DNA from: Adiantum capillus-veneris
Taxonomy: Eukaryota > Streptophyta > Polypodiopsida > Polypodiales > Pteridaceae
Direction: 5' to 3'
DNA: 60,000 bases
NCBI GenBank assembly: GCA_014529385.2
Contig: CM043971.1
Span: 28,787,709 to 28,847,708, forward strand
Position numbers and translations under genes: made by a program. The stretch's first letter is position 1; each line of letters starts with the position of its first letter. Under the pieces are notes generated by a model that made no database searches, was not told the origin of the DNA, and saw only the letters and a list, made by a program, of their open reading frames with translations. This document shows positions 1 to 10,092 of the stretch, one piece after another.

Positions 1-1440
1 GGGACTTTGTTTGCAAGAGTTATGGCACAATATATGTCCAATTTTTTTCTTGCTAAGTTGCTAATAGACTCTCTAAAACATATGATAGTGTGCTTTAGTC
101 TAATGGCTTCTGCTAGTCAACTTACGTGTCTATCAATGAGTTGACTAACTTAAAGCCACCCCTTGGAAAGCTTTCTTTCTCTTAGGGTCTTCTTTTGGGT
201 ACATTTTCTTTACAAGAGTTGGGGTTGGGCAACACTTTAGTGTTTGTGATCCAAAGGTATTGGGGCATAAATGCATTAGGATGAGGTCTATGTATGGAAG
301 GATTTTGATGCTAGTGCCATCTCCATGGGATGTCAGCGGGTTACCTATCCTATGGTTGTTCAATATAAACTTCTTGAGGGTGTGACAGGAAAAGAAGTCA
401 AAGTGATCTTTTGCTTGCAAGTTGATCTTGTGGATGCATTTCACGTGTTTTTCCATATGGTTGGGCCATATCCTTTTATTTTCATATATCTTCATTGGCA
501 GTTAGTGAGTCTCATGGAAAGTTGGCATGATGAGGACTTGGTTATGATATGTTGTATGGATTTGTATGCATGTTTCCAGCTTTTTAAGCGAAATATGCCT
601 TATGAGGAAGAATAATATACTAGTGGTGGGATCTTTAATATGCTTTTTCATTTTTTGCATGGAACTACTAGTGGTTGGAGCGATGGTCTCTTGTGCACAG
701 GGAATAAAGAGAAATTGATGCATCACAAAAATGATGCAAGATTTATGACTATCGATTGTATGAGATCTAGTCATGAGATGAATTTTGAGGTAGCTATGGT
801 TCCAAATGATTGTGATGGATTATGGTATGAGATAGAGTTTTCCAGTTACGTAGAAGATTCATATCATGCTTGGGATCTAGGTGGGTGGTGGTACTGTGGT
901 TCAAAAAGTAGTGGATTCCCCTTTGATGTGGGTGGCATGCTTGAACATGTAGGTGGTGCTATGCAAGTTGAAAATTTTCCATATGATCTAGGAGGAATTT
1001 TGGGGTCACTTTTGAGGTTTATGTCACTACTTGCTACTACGATTGAGCATGAATGCTCAACTTGGGAGTTTGGCAATGACGATAAACAAACTTTGGCATG
1101 TACATAGCATGGAAGACTGTTAATACAAGTGTAAATACATCCATTTGGAAGCCTTTCTACTGTGATATTGGGTTTCAAATATGATGGAACATGTGCACAT
1201 TGTAAATAGTCAAGTTTGTGTGTCAGTAGATCAGTTGCATATATGCACATACCTAGATAGGGTGTTAGAGCTTTGGATGTGGTGGCAAGTGGACTATTTT
1301 GGATCTATGTTACACTTTTGAGCTTTCTAGAATGTAAAGAAGTGGAAGGTGTGGGTATGCTCATCTCACCCTGGAAGTTTGACACACATGTAGTAACTAT
1401 TTATTTAAGGCATGCTCGATATGCAGTAATGCATGAACCC
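1..1440. other. no recognisable gene
   Basis: Open frames at 325-615 and 640-1107 (plus) are the longest here. Their translations (for example the glycine- and tryptophan-rich stretch near 860-960) match no family I know, and no start context, intron signals or repeat boundaries support them. I treat the stretch as unassigned intergenic or old repeat DNA. Confidence 0.5.
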
Positions 1441-1446
1441 GCGAGA

Positions 1447-1706
1447 GGGGGGGGGGGGTCACTATGTATAAATTGTGTATATCGCATGGGTTCAAGGACT
1501 ATTTTTAAAACTCCTTATCTGTGAATTTTTTAGAACTAAGATACACCCTTTTCCTATTTAATCAATAAATCTTTTTTGCAATTTTATATTATGGTACCCT
1601 TCTATATGTGAAAATGTGAGAAAAAATAAAACATAATAACCCCTTCTGCAGCACTCACGCGATAGTCACAAAATTCTTAGGTGACCCCTCCACACCCCCC
1701 CCCCCC
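1447..1706. repeat. G12 tract (1447-1458) and C12 tract (1695-1706)
   Basis: A run of 12 G and a run of 12 C lie about 236 bp apart, so the interval could fold back through them. The sequence TGCATGAACC lies just before the G run and just after the C run. GTCAC/GTGAC pentamers also lie near each run. This could be a degraded short inverted-repeat element or a chance pairing of two slippage tracts. Confidence 0.5.
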
Positions 1707-1709
1707 GAG

Positions 1710-3155
1710 TGCATGAACCACCTTATAAGTGGTCAAGCCTACAAAATTAGGAAAAATTTGAAGTTCGTTTGGCATTTTGCCCACAAAAATGCTCCTCGAG
1801 GGTCAAAACTAGCCAAAACAACCCTAAAAAGGTCTAAAATTGGTCAAATGGTGTGAAAGGGCTAAATTTTTCCACATTATGCATGGTGCAATGAGTGTCC
1901 AAGCTGATGGGGTATGTGTATGTGATCAAATATATGCACTTTCACTTTTTTATGTTAAAGAGGAAGCAAGGTTTCTACATGTGGTGCTATGTATCCCCGT
2001 CTTGTTCTCCTCGTGTTTCAAGTGAATGGAGAAGAGAATGAAGGTTTATTCTCCTCAACTTTGCACTTGGGAAAGTCTATGGAAGTTTTGAGATTTACAT
2101 GGGTGTATGTGTGCAAGGAATTGAGGGAATAATTTGCGGATTTCTGCAAGACTATGTGACCCTGCATCGGTGCCATTAGTGTAAGTCTAGACCAGAGAGT
2201 CCATCAAAGTGGAGTTTGGTGAATCTTTTGCAATGGTTTGAAAGAGTACCTCTTTGGATGGATTCTTTTGTGTTTATTATAGTAATTTTGTGTCTTTTAT
2301 AGCCAGCAAGTGTCATTCCAAGACTTGATCAACTTGACTCACTACATAGTGTTTGCAAGTAGGCAAGGGCTTGTAGTTCGAGATATTTGGATCTTGAATT
2401 GAGTTTGGGGGCAGGATTTTTATTGATCTCTTGAGTGGTTGTGTGTGAGGTGATGAGAGTAAGGGAGATCCTTGTGTTGTATTAAGATGAGAGGGTGTAT
2501 GAGTGTGTGCACGTGTTGTTTGCTCCATCAATGTGTGTCTCCTAACAAAGAGGATGTATGTTATAGGACATTGAAGTGACTAGATCATATGAAACACCTT
2601 GTGCATCTCCTTAAAGGACCTCATCTAACCCATATTTTTCTTGATGATCATGTACATAATACATTGGTCATCATATTGTGTATTCACATTAGCATATATG
2701 GTAGTTGGAAACATGTGTGCTATACGTAGGAGGTTGGATTTCCCTATATAGGCTCACTCTCACACAACACATGCTAGTTAGAAAGTTGTGTACTACGGAG
2801 ATTGAACTATGCCAGGTCACAATTGAACATGAGATTTAGCATGTCTGATAAGCTACATGACTCAAATGTATTAGTTAAATTATGAACACCCTAGTTAGCA
2901 TGTTGGGAATGCTAATCAGTTTACTATAGATCGTAGCTATCATATTATAAATCTTGTTTAGCATACTCCATGTGCTAAAAAACAACAAAGCAAACATCTA
3001 CTCTTAACCTATGCTAGATAGAAAATTTTTTGAGCTAGTAGTATGTTTGTGCCCCCTATCATGTTGAATATGCTAATTACCATACACATGTACATAGGTA
3101 TGATACATTATCATGTTTTATGACTTTGTTAATAGAATGCATCTACTATTTACAC
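1710..3155. other. no recognisable gene
   Basis: AT-rich sequence with only short open frames. From about 2790 scattered copies of GCTA/TAGC-containing words such as TTAGCATG appear and become denser toward the tandem array that follows. No LTR edge, primer site or protein domain was seen. Confidence 0.45.
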
Positions 3156-3159
3156 TACA

Positions 3160-3715
3160 ACTGATAGATAACATAGCTAATATGATGGATCACATAGCTG
3201 ACATTCTAGATAGCATACTTCGTGTTCTAAATAGTATAGTTGACATGGTAGATAACATACTTTACATGGCATGCAACATAGTAAACATGGTAGTAAGTAT
3301 AATTGGCATGCTAGATATCATAGTTGACATGCCAGATATTCTTTATTAGCATAGTTCATGTTCTAAATAGTACAATTGACATGGTGGTTAGTATAATTCA
3401 CTTGCTAGTAGATAGCACATATCACATGCTAGAGAGAAAAAATCACATGCTGGATAACATAGTAAACGTGCTAGATAACATAGATCATGTTCTAGATAGC
3501 ATAGTTGACGAATAGATAGCATAGTTGGCATGCTAGATAGCATAGTTTACATGCTAGATATCATACATGACATTCTATATAGCATAGTTGACATTCTAGA
3601 TAGCATAGTTGACATGCTAGATAGCACAATTTACATGCTAGATATCATAGGTGCCATTCTATAAAACATAGATGATATGCCACGTAGTTGATATGCTACC
3701 TAGCATAGTTGCCAT
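3160..3715 (+). repeat. 21-bp tandem repeat array
   Basis: About 26 degenerate units of 21 bp, with a core like CATGCTAGATAGCATAG followed by TTGA. The unit length equals 7 codons, so frames stay open (3113-3349, 3324-3515) and read as heptads of the type D-S-I-V-D-M-L. Units contain partly palindromic CTAGATAG/CATGCTA words. The array ends just before a hairpin and the transposase-like relic. It could be subterminal repeats of a DNA transposon or an ordinary minisatellite; the protein-like heptads are probably a by-product of the period. Confidence 0.8.
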
Positions 3716-3728
3716 GCTAGTTGAAATA

Positions 3729-3751
3729 ATGCAACCCAACTTGGGTTGCAT
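3729..3751. other. perfect 11-bp-arm hairpin
   Basis: ATGCAACCCAA is followed by a single C and then its exact reverse complement. The hairpin sits in the short gap between the 21-bp array and the transposase-like relic. This is a direct sequence observation; a role as a terminus, cruciform or excision footprint is only inference. Confidence 0.85.
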
Positions 3752-4712
3752 GACTTGGGGTGCAACTGTAAATGCAAAAAATGTGCCGAAGGTGATTGTA
3801 CTAGCACTCAATGTTTGGCTTTAAGTCACACTTTCAAAGGTGTCACACAATTGTGGGACAATTCTATGTCCAAAGCTAGATGACACCAATTTCCATAAAA
3901 GGATATGTCTATTGGGGAATCATAAAGACTATGGTGTTAAGAAGTGTCAAAGCTACTTCTTAGAGATAGCAAAGCCACATAAATCTATCCTTGTAAAAGA
4001 ATTTTCATATGTTGAAGCAACAAACAAGCAAGGCAAGGAGAAAAAGAGGAAATATCTTCTTGCTATGGAAATGCAATGCTAGGAATTCATTCACCTCTTG
4101 AAGACCAAGCACAAGGTGTTCGTCACTCCAAAAATACATTGGTTTTGGTCTAATGGTGCAACCTCATAGTCCAAGGTAGCTAGGCCATTATATTTTATTG
4201 CAAGATATGTTCTTTGATAGGAATTGAGATGAGATGGTTCTTTTTTGGGTAAGGACATGGAAAGAAAGAGAAGGATGGTGCAGGTGTCGTTGTGAAAGAA
4301 CATTGACACACAAAAAAGCCACTCTAAGGTGTGCATTAAGTGTGGCTGCTTATTGCATAGACAAGCAATCAAAGGGTGCAACTATAACATTTTCTTCAAC
4401 AAAAAGGGAATGTGCTCGTGTTTTGTGGCAAGCTAAGATAGAGAATGTGAATAGGGATGTTGCGTGGAATTATGTCCCTATTGAGAACTTCCACTAATTG
4501 CGTGAATTCTATTGTCACAACTTGCAAGATCCTTTTGCCCTTGCCACAAGGTCATTGGCATGATTTTTTGAGGCATGTATAAACTCGCATTGCAATCGCT
4601 GCATGAACAAACCTCTTGTCTAGGATTGGGAGTTCCATATACTATCACAAGTACCTGATGATGTTGAGGATGATATTGATTAGATAGCAAGTGATGGTTG
4701 TTGGGCTATGAT

Positions 4713-4933
4713 TGTGAGTGTGCAAATGTGGTGTGTGTGTGTGTGTGTGTGTGTGTTTGCATGTGTAGAGAGAGAGAGAGAGAATAGGATGTGGGTGGAT
4801 AAGCTCACCATAATGTGTGATAGAGTCCCTTGTTCTTCTATTTAATAAATAATAAGGTGTGTACAAGTGATGGATGGTCAGATGTTTTGGCGTATCCAAC
4901 CGGGGCAAGAGGCACACCACCTTTACGCCAACA
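4713..4933 (-). repeat. 3' LTR (221 bp)
   Basis: Shares its ends and the block GGGGCAAGAGGCACACCACC (4902-4921) with the right-hand LTR. It differs by an expanded (TG)n at about 4728-4756, (AG)n at 4767-4784 and about 70 bp of extra AT-rich sequence (about 4810-4880). A short purine-rich stretch on the minus strand (complement of 4934-4943) precedes it and may be the polypurine tract. Confidence 0.85.
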
Positions 4934-5255
4934 ATCTCCCAATTAAAGGAAAATGTGTTGATAAGTGGTCCTACTATTGGAACAAGTAGTATGTACAAGA
5001 GGTATAGGGAAGAATTTCATCTCAACCTATACCCATTGGCTCTCTCAAAGTTGATGCATGCCACCATATAGGTTCTAGTGGTGTGTAAAAGCATATATCC
5101 ATGCTCGAATCATCATGCATACCATGTAAGTATCTTGTAATGACGTGCACTAGTCCACGATGCATCATGTTAGTGACAGTCATTGCACAACTGACAATCC
5201 CAATTGCAAAATCTTCCACTATAGCTGCTATATTGAGTCTTGATGCTAAGAGGTA

Positions 5256-5671
5256 TTACATGAGAGTCCCAAAGGTGGATGAAAAATGTGTATTCTCTGC
5301 CATTATATCCATGGCAATCACATCAATACCATGTGCAGTGACCCTTGCCAATCTATTCGAATTAGGTATCTCAATGCTCATTGCATTACCATTAGAACTA
5401 GACATACATAGACATGCCAATCTTGACTCTAGGGTAGTCATCTCTCCCTCATTGTCACTCCCTCATCATCCATAGGAACTGTATCCACATGTCCTAGAAT
5501 CACCATACCAGCCTCAAGCATGAGCATGTCAAAGAACTCCATATCGCTCATATTTATGGTGGGAGGCATCTCTGTCCTAAGAGGATCAATGTGTTCTATC
5601 TCATTAGAGCATGGCCTCTCTAAGTCTGCATCTACACACATGTCATGCATAGTGCTCTGGAGCTTATCCAC
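5256..5671 (-). pseudogene. unidentified ORF fragments inside the small LTR element
   Basis: Two open stretches on the minus strand, 5438-5671 and 5256-5441, overlap slightly in different frames and read as one acidic, methionine-rich protein piece (for example LGHVDTVPMDDEGVTMRER). I do not recognise it. It has no CCHC knuckle, protease or RT motif. It may be a decayed gag, a captured host fragment or non-coding. The interior from about 5700 to 7290 shows nothing else recognisable on either strand. Confidence 0.3.
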
Positions 5672-7860
5672 AAAAAGATATGTGTTTAGTCTCTCACTAA
5701 CATTATTGTCATCTAAACCTCAGATACATGCATAGGGTGGACCAAGCTAATCCTAGATCCCCTCACAATGACTAGTGAACCGCAATGTATCTATAAAAAC
5801 TGCTCTCTAAGAAATACCCAACAGCCACTATCTCTCAAGAAGATCAAGCTTTGTGTAATCTCAGGAACATAACACACATGTCGTAGCATATAAGATGCAC
5901 CACTAGGTAATGACAAGCATACATCTGTTGTGCTCTCTATGTTATATGCTCATCCATTAGCTAGATGCACACTACCAAGGCTCCCACTAGCAAAAGTGCT
6001 AAACCACTCATGACATGATGTGATGTGAAAATGTTGCATACTCATCTAGTGCAAGTGGAAAATTATCATACATAAAAGCAAGAGGAACACTAGAGGTAAA
6101 TGTGACATCACCATCACTAGCATATGAAGGCACCTTTCTATAGAATCATCTGTACAACATGCATACATGTGCACCAATGCCTCCTGCATCTAAAGAAATG
6201 TTGTCTAATGTGCCATGTGTGACCACAGTGCCAACATCTCAAGTATCGACGTGAACAAGACCATTGTCATCATATTGGACTCAAAGTTGTCACACATATC
6301 AAATGCCATAAGTGAATGCCAAAGTGGGATAATTAAGAGCTATGGCTCTATAGCATGTACAAGGGCAATGTGCATAAACCAATGCCGAAGATAAGTGCAC
6401 CAAACTTGGAACAAAAGGAGATCCCTGCTTGAAGAAAACACTCTCAAAAGAGATCACCAGCACTCGTAGTGCTCAAAGACATCGACACATAAAATCTTAC
6501 ATAGTAGTGTAACCACACTGTTCTCTCCAATTGTCACACTAATGCAAGTCTCCAACTACCAAAAGTACATGAAACTTGTAACTAGTTGACTACTTGTAAA
6601 TTATATGCATTAGACTCACGATCAAAATATTTATCGATCAAAAATGCTTCATACCATACGTGTACATATAGCCACTAGGATCATACACAAATCTCACTAT
6701 AGTGAGAGTGAATATAGGAACACCAATCTGGGTCCAAAAAACAACCATATGCCAGTCAATAAGGGAGCAAATTCCACCACAACAAAAGGGAATCACCATC
6801 TCAATCCAATGACTAAAAATACGTACAGAAAGTGTATGGCAATCAAGCCAAAACTAGGAGAGAGTCTCTCCTACAAAATGAGCAAAATCACAATGCAAGT
6901 CTCAACCATAAACCACATCAAAGATGCCAAAGAGTGAGAATCTCTCAACCAATACATTCATCAAAATAGGATTTAGAACCATAAACAATAACACTAATCA
7001 ATGCCAATGAATAGAAATGTCAAAGTGGCTCCACAGTGTGACATATAATGGCAATCCACACTCAACATAGATTGATGGAGTGTTTGTGCGTAAACAAGTG
7101 CAAAAAGAAGCAATCCAAAAAACTAATCAGTGCAAAGAAAATGCCCTTGAGAGAGCTCACTGGCACTCGAAAATGCTTCCCAAAATGCATGTACAATGGC
7201 ATCAACCATGCACCAAAACCATATGCAAATCCATCCACAAAGATTATAAACCAAAGCACTAAATCACCACCAAAGTATCATGTGAAAACCTATGAAAGAA
7301 GCTTCACTTGTAGTGCCAATGTTGACAACTTTGCCTTAGCCGAAATTGGATATTTGTTGGCCAAAGCTACCCGCTTCTTATTTACCCATATCTACCAAAA
7401 TCCCAAACCTCAAGCTTTGCATAAGCTGACATTTCATCTTTAACCTCACAATCTCTGAACACCACATTGACATGCTTCCAAAAGTGCATCATATTTGCAC
7501 ACTATGCAAAAATAGAAAACTTGAAATCTTTTGCATACAATTAGTCTAAGCTGAATTTCAACAAATCGGTGAGGAATTTGCAGAAGTTTTCTTTTGCAAA
7601 GTTGTAGACCACGTTGGAACAAATTGCATTCTACAAGGAAAAAACAATCTATAGGGAAGCACCTTCACCTACACATTATCTTCCACACTTTCTTCTGAGC
7701 TTCCACAAGAGCATACATCACTCTCAATTGAGCTCACAAGCTCCCATTGCAATTCTCACAAAGCTTCCAAGCTTTCTTGATCTCTCCACTGCCAAGAGCA
7801 AGCAAGTTGTTGCCTCAAATCTCTCAACAACACCATGCTCCCTATAATTACCAAGTCGTA

Positions 7861-7872
7861 GCTCTAATACCA
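7861..7872 (-). other. primer binding site, initiator Met-tRNA type
   Basis: The minus strand reads TGGTATTAGAGC, one base from the common plant primer site TGGTATCAGAGC. It lies 2 bp from the LTR end and fixes the element orientation. Confidence 0.85.
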
Positions 7873-7874
7873 AT

Positions 7875-8021
7875 TGTGAGTGCATAAATGTGGTGTGTGC
7901 ATGTGGGGGGGGGAGAGAGAACACAAGATGTGGGTGGAGCAATTCACAAAGTGATGGGTGATCTGCGGACGTCTCTGGCACATTTGATCGGGGTAAGAGG
8001 CACACCACCTTTACCCCAACA
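7875..8021 (-). repeat. 5' LTR (147 bp)
   Basis: Begins TGTGAG and ends CCCCAACA on the plus strand, and contains a G9-(GA)n tract at about 7905-7920. It is flanked on the left by the primer site and on the right by the ATGAT duplication. It lacks an internal block found in the left LTR, so the pair has diverged by indels as well as repeat expansion. Confidence 0.85.
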
Positions 8022-8040
8022 ATGATGACTTCATGTATGA

Positions 8041-8120
8041 AGGCCACCATGTTCTATTGAGTAGTGCATTGAGTGTTGATAGGCCACCATGATCTATTGA
8101 GTAGTGCATTGAGTGTTGAT
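8041..8120 (+). repeat. 40-bp tandem duplication
   Basis: Two adjacent 40-bp units starting AGGCCACCAT differ at one base (GTTC versus GATC). They fall within the resumed transposase-like reading frame just after the LTR insertion. Since 40 is not a multiple of 3, the duplication also breaks the frame. Confidence 0.9.
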
Positions 8121-8620
8121 GACACTTTTACAGTGAATCCAAGTGCTACAAACAATGATGAGGAGGTAGAGTTTTACCTTGTCAAGTGACTTAAGGCTAA
8201 AGAGAGGGCAGAGAAGAAATATATCGATGATTGGGGCAATGTCATACACTAGGGTTCTTACATTGTACAAGGAAAATATTACAAACAACTAGATGCATAC
8301 ACATTCAAGTTAGATAATAGCCAGTCCACTTTACACTTACTTTCAAATCTAGTATATGTATCAAAATACATGTGGAACACATCCCTAAAAGAAGGCATAT
8401 GTACACAACAAACACAAAAATTTCTGAAGTGATCTATAACATCATGCCCTTTGATGTTTGATTAACAAAGCCCTAGCACTTTATTTGAGCTTTAATCAAT
8501 CATTTTTTTCTCTAAATGAGTATACATGTCTCTTGGTTATAAACTTACCTTATCTCTAAGTAAATTGTGTATATCTTTCACAACATTGACCATTTACTTC
8601 TTAGGTACCTGTTAGATGCT

Positions 8621-8798
8621 TGTTAGCAGCAAGCTAACCCATGTAACATTTTTCGGGAGCTTCATTGTAAAAACACTTATTCTGATGATAAATTTGGAAT
8701 ATTGTAACTCCTATTTGACGAGTGAATATTGTAATCTATGAGCCGCAGCTATAAGCTTCTAGATTGTATCAGTTAATTCTTTATTAGAGGTCCCAAAT
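8621..8798 (+). repeat. gypsy LTR fragment (5')
   Basis: Starts TGTTAGCAGCAAGCTAACCC and stays closely similar to 34050-34225 until CCAAATGATT, after which the two sequences differ completely. No polypurine tract precedes it, so it fits a 5' LTR missing its downstream part. No matching target duplication was found beside the 3' LTR. A weak fold-back (GATTCTTTAGGAG near 8799 and its approximate complement near 8853) marks the break. Confidence 0.7.
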
Positions 8799-10090
8799 GA
8801 TTCTTTAGGAGTAGGGTAAGTAGAATCCAAGGTGGGATTTCAAATCATTGCTCACTCCAAAAGAATCATCTATGATTTGTTTATGTGAAGTTACAAAATT
8901 TCAGGTCTACGGAATGAAATAGCATCAAAGGACTGTCAACCATTGAATCCGGCTAGAGATTATGCTCATAAAAGTTGTATGAACCAGTGGGTAAGCATAA
9001 GGATGCATTTAAGGTAAAGTTTCGAGAGTTGACAAAAACTCAAATTATTTACATTTTCTTGAGAATTTAGGACAAATTAAGTTTTGACTTGACTCAGAGG
9101 CTTAAAACATGGACAAAAAGAATGACTATTGAAAAATTTGCAAAAATTGTTCATTTTAGGCCAAAAGTAAATAATTGCAATTATTTACACTTGGATCAAA
9201 TTGATCAAGATTGACACCATAGACTCTTTGCATGTTTGTGAATATTTTTTGTGAAGGCTCGTAGAGTTTAGACCACAAAACAGACCAAAAACTTGATAAA
9301 AACTGAAATCTAAACTGTTTGTCGAGAAACTGAGTTTGACTTGATGAATCTTGTTCAAATTTTGTGAAACTTGTCCGGAGACTACAACAAGGTGTCTATA
9401 TGGCAAAACAAGTCTAAAAAGTGAGAAAACTAAGAAAAGTAAATAATTATGATTATTTACTTTTGAGCCATAGAGATAAGATTTTGGACTTTTGAGCTTG
9501 TACAGTGTAAGAGAAACATAATACAAGGTCATTGGTCAAGTGTGGGTTCCATCGGATGAAAATTAGCTCAGTTTCCAGGTTGTAGATTAGTCCTTTAGCT
9601 CTTTGCAAGGGTAGAATTTGGAAATCTCATTTGCTGACTCACTTAGCTCAGATTGAAGTGATATACATAGACCAATCACAATAGCTAGAAAAATTGTATA
9701 GTCTTTGAGAGAAAACATCTAACTTGGTTAAAACTGCCGCATAATCAGGTTGCAGGAAAAGAATTGGGAGCTTGACAAGAGCTGAATTCAAGTCAAGTGG
9801 AAAAATAGATAACAATTTAATTTGTAGGTAAGTACTCTATCCAGGGCTTAACAAGTCTATATGAACCTTAGATATGATCGTACACTAGTAAATCAAGGCA
9901 TACTTGGAGATTGCTAGTAAGGTATCCACCGAAGAGAGTGTGAATCAAGGTGATCAATTGGGCACTATCTTTGAGAAGTCCCAGACACTTATTCTAGTTC
10001 AACATCTGAAATGTCTTCCTATTAGACTCACTTAGGAACCAAAACCACAATGCGATATAACCACATACTCAGCTTTCATAAGACTAATGT
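8799..10090 (+). other. gypsy leader / non-coding region
   Basis: No coding sequence recognised. It contains two near-identical palindromes (9167-9188 and 9439-9460) and lies between an LTR fragment and gag. No clear primer site was found after the truncated LTR, so the true 5' end of the element is damaged. Confidence 0.5.
9167..9460. repeat. palindrome pair, spacing 272 bp
   Basis: 9167-9188 is a perfect 22-bp palindrome with half GTAAATAATTG. 9439-9460 is the same except for its two central bases, and its flanks extend the symmetry with AAAA/TTTT. Related copies lie at 30470, 30754 and 31060. Confidence 0.9.
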
Positions 10091-10092
10091 CC

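Larger units (their letters stand above)
4713..8021 (-). mobile_element. complete small LTR retrotransposon (non-autonomous, LARD-like)
   Basis: Both ends read TGTGAG...CAACA on the plus strand. Exact 5-bp target duplications ATGAT lie at 4708-4712 and 8022-8026. The primer site is on the minus strand next to the right-hand LTR, so the element runs right to left, with its 3' LTR at 4713-4933 and 5' LTR at 7875-8021. The 2.9 kb interior has no recognisable gag, protease, RT or integrase, so it would need proteins in trans. It sits inside the 3' part of transposase-like copy A. Its leader (7294-7860) matches the leader of the copia-type element at 56.7-57.3 kb, which suggests a copia-related parent. 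Confidence 0.85.
3770..8460 (+). pseudogene. transposase-like relic, copy A (split by LTR element)
   Basis: Host coding remains occupy 3770-4712 and resume at 8022-8460, on either side of the LTR element 4713-8021. Visible in order: CKKC and further cysteines (3773-3802), an HKRICLLGNHKDYG stretch near 3895-3935, HWFWSNGA (4136-4160), GHGKKEKDGAG (4253-4285), and LREFYCHNLQDPF (4500-4540). After the insertion come EEVEFYLVK, DDWGN and GKYYKQ (8160-8300). Copy B at 44.1-52.3 kb carries the equivalents SDG and HGKGEHDGA. The DFAENY block of copy B is missing here, so a central deletion is likely between about 4130 and 4134. Many stops and frameshifts make it dead. I recall similar uncharacterised proteins with these motifs in plant genomes but cannot name the family; DDE-type transposase is inference. 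Confidence 0.6.

Noticed and set aside
640-1107. 155-codon plus-strand frame as a host gene
   Set aside because: No recognisable domain, no supporting exon signals, and similar-length frames occur by chance on the other strand.
3113-3515. Possible heptad-repeat protein
   Set aside because: The 21-bp period makes open heptads automatically; no start context or flanking coding sequence.
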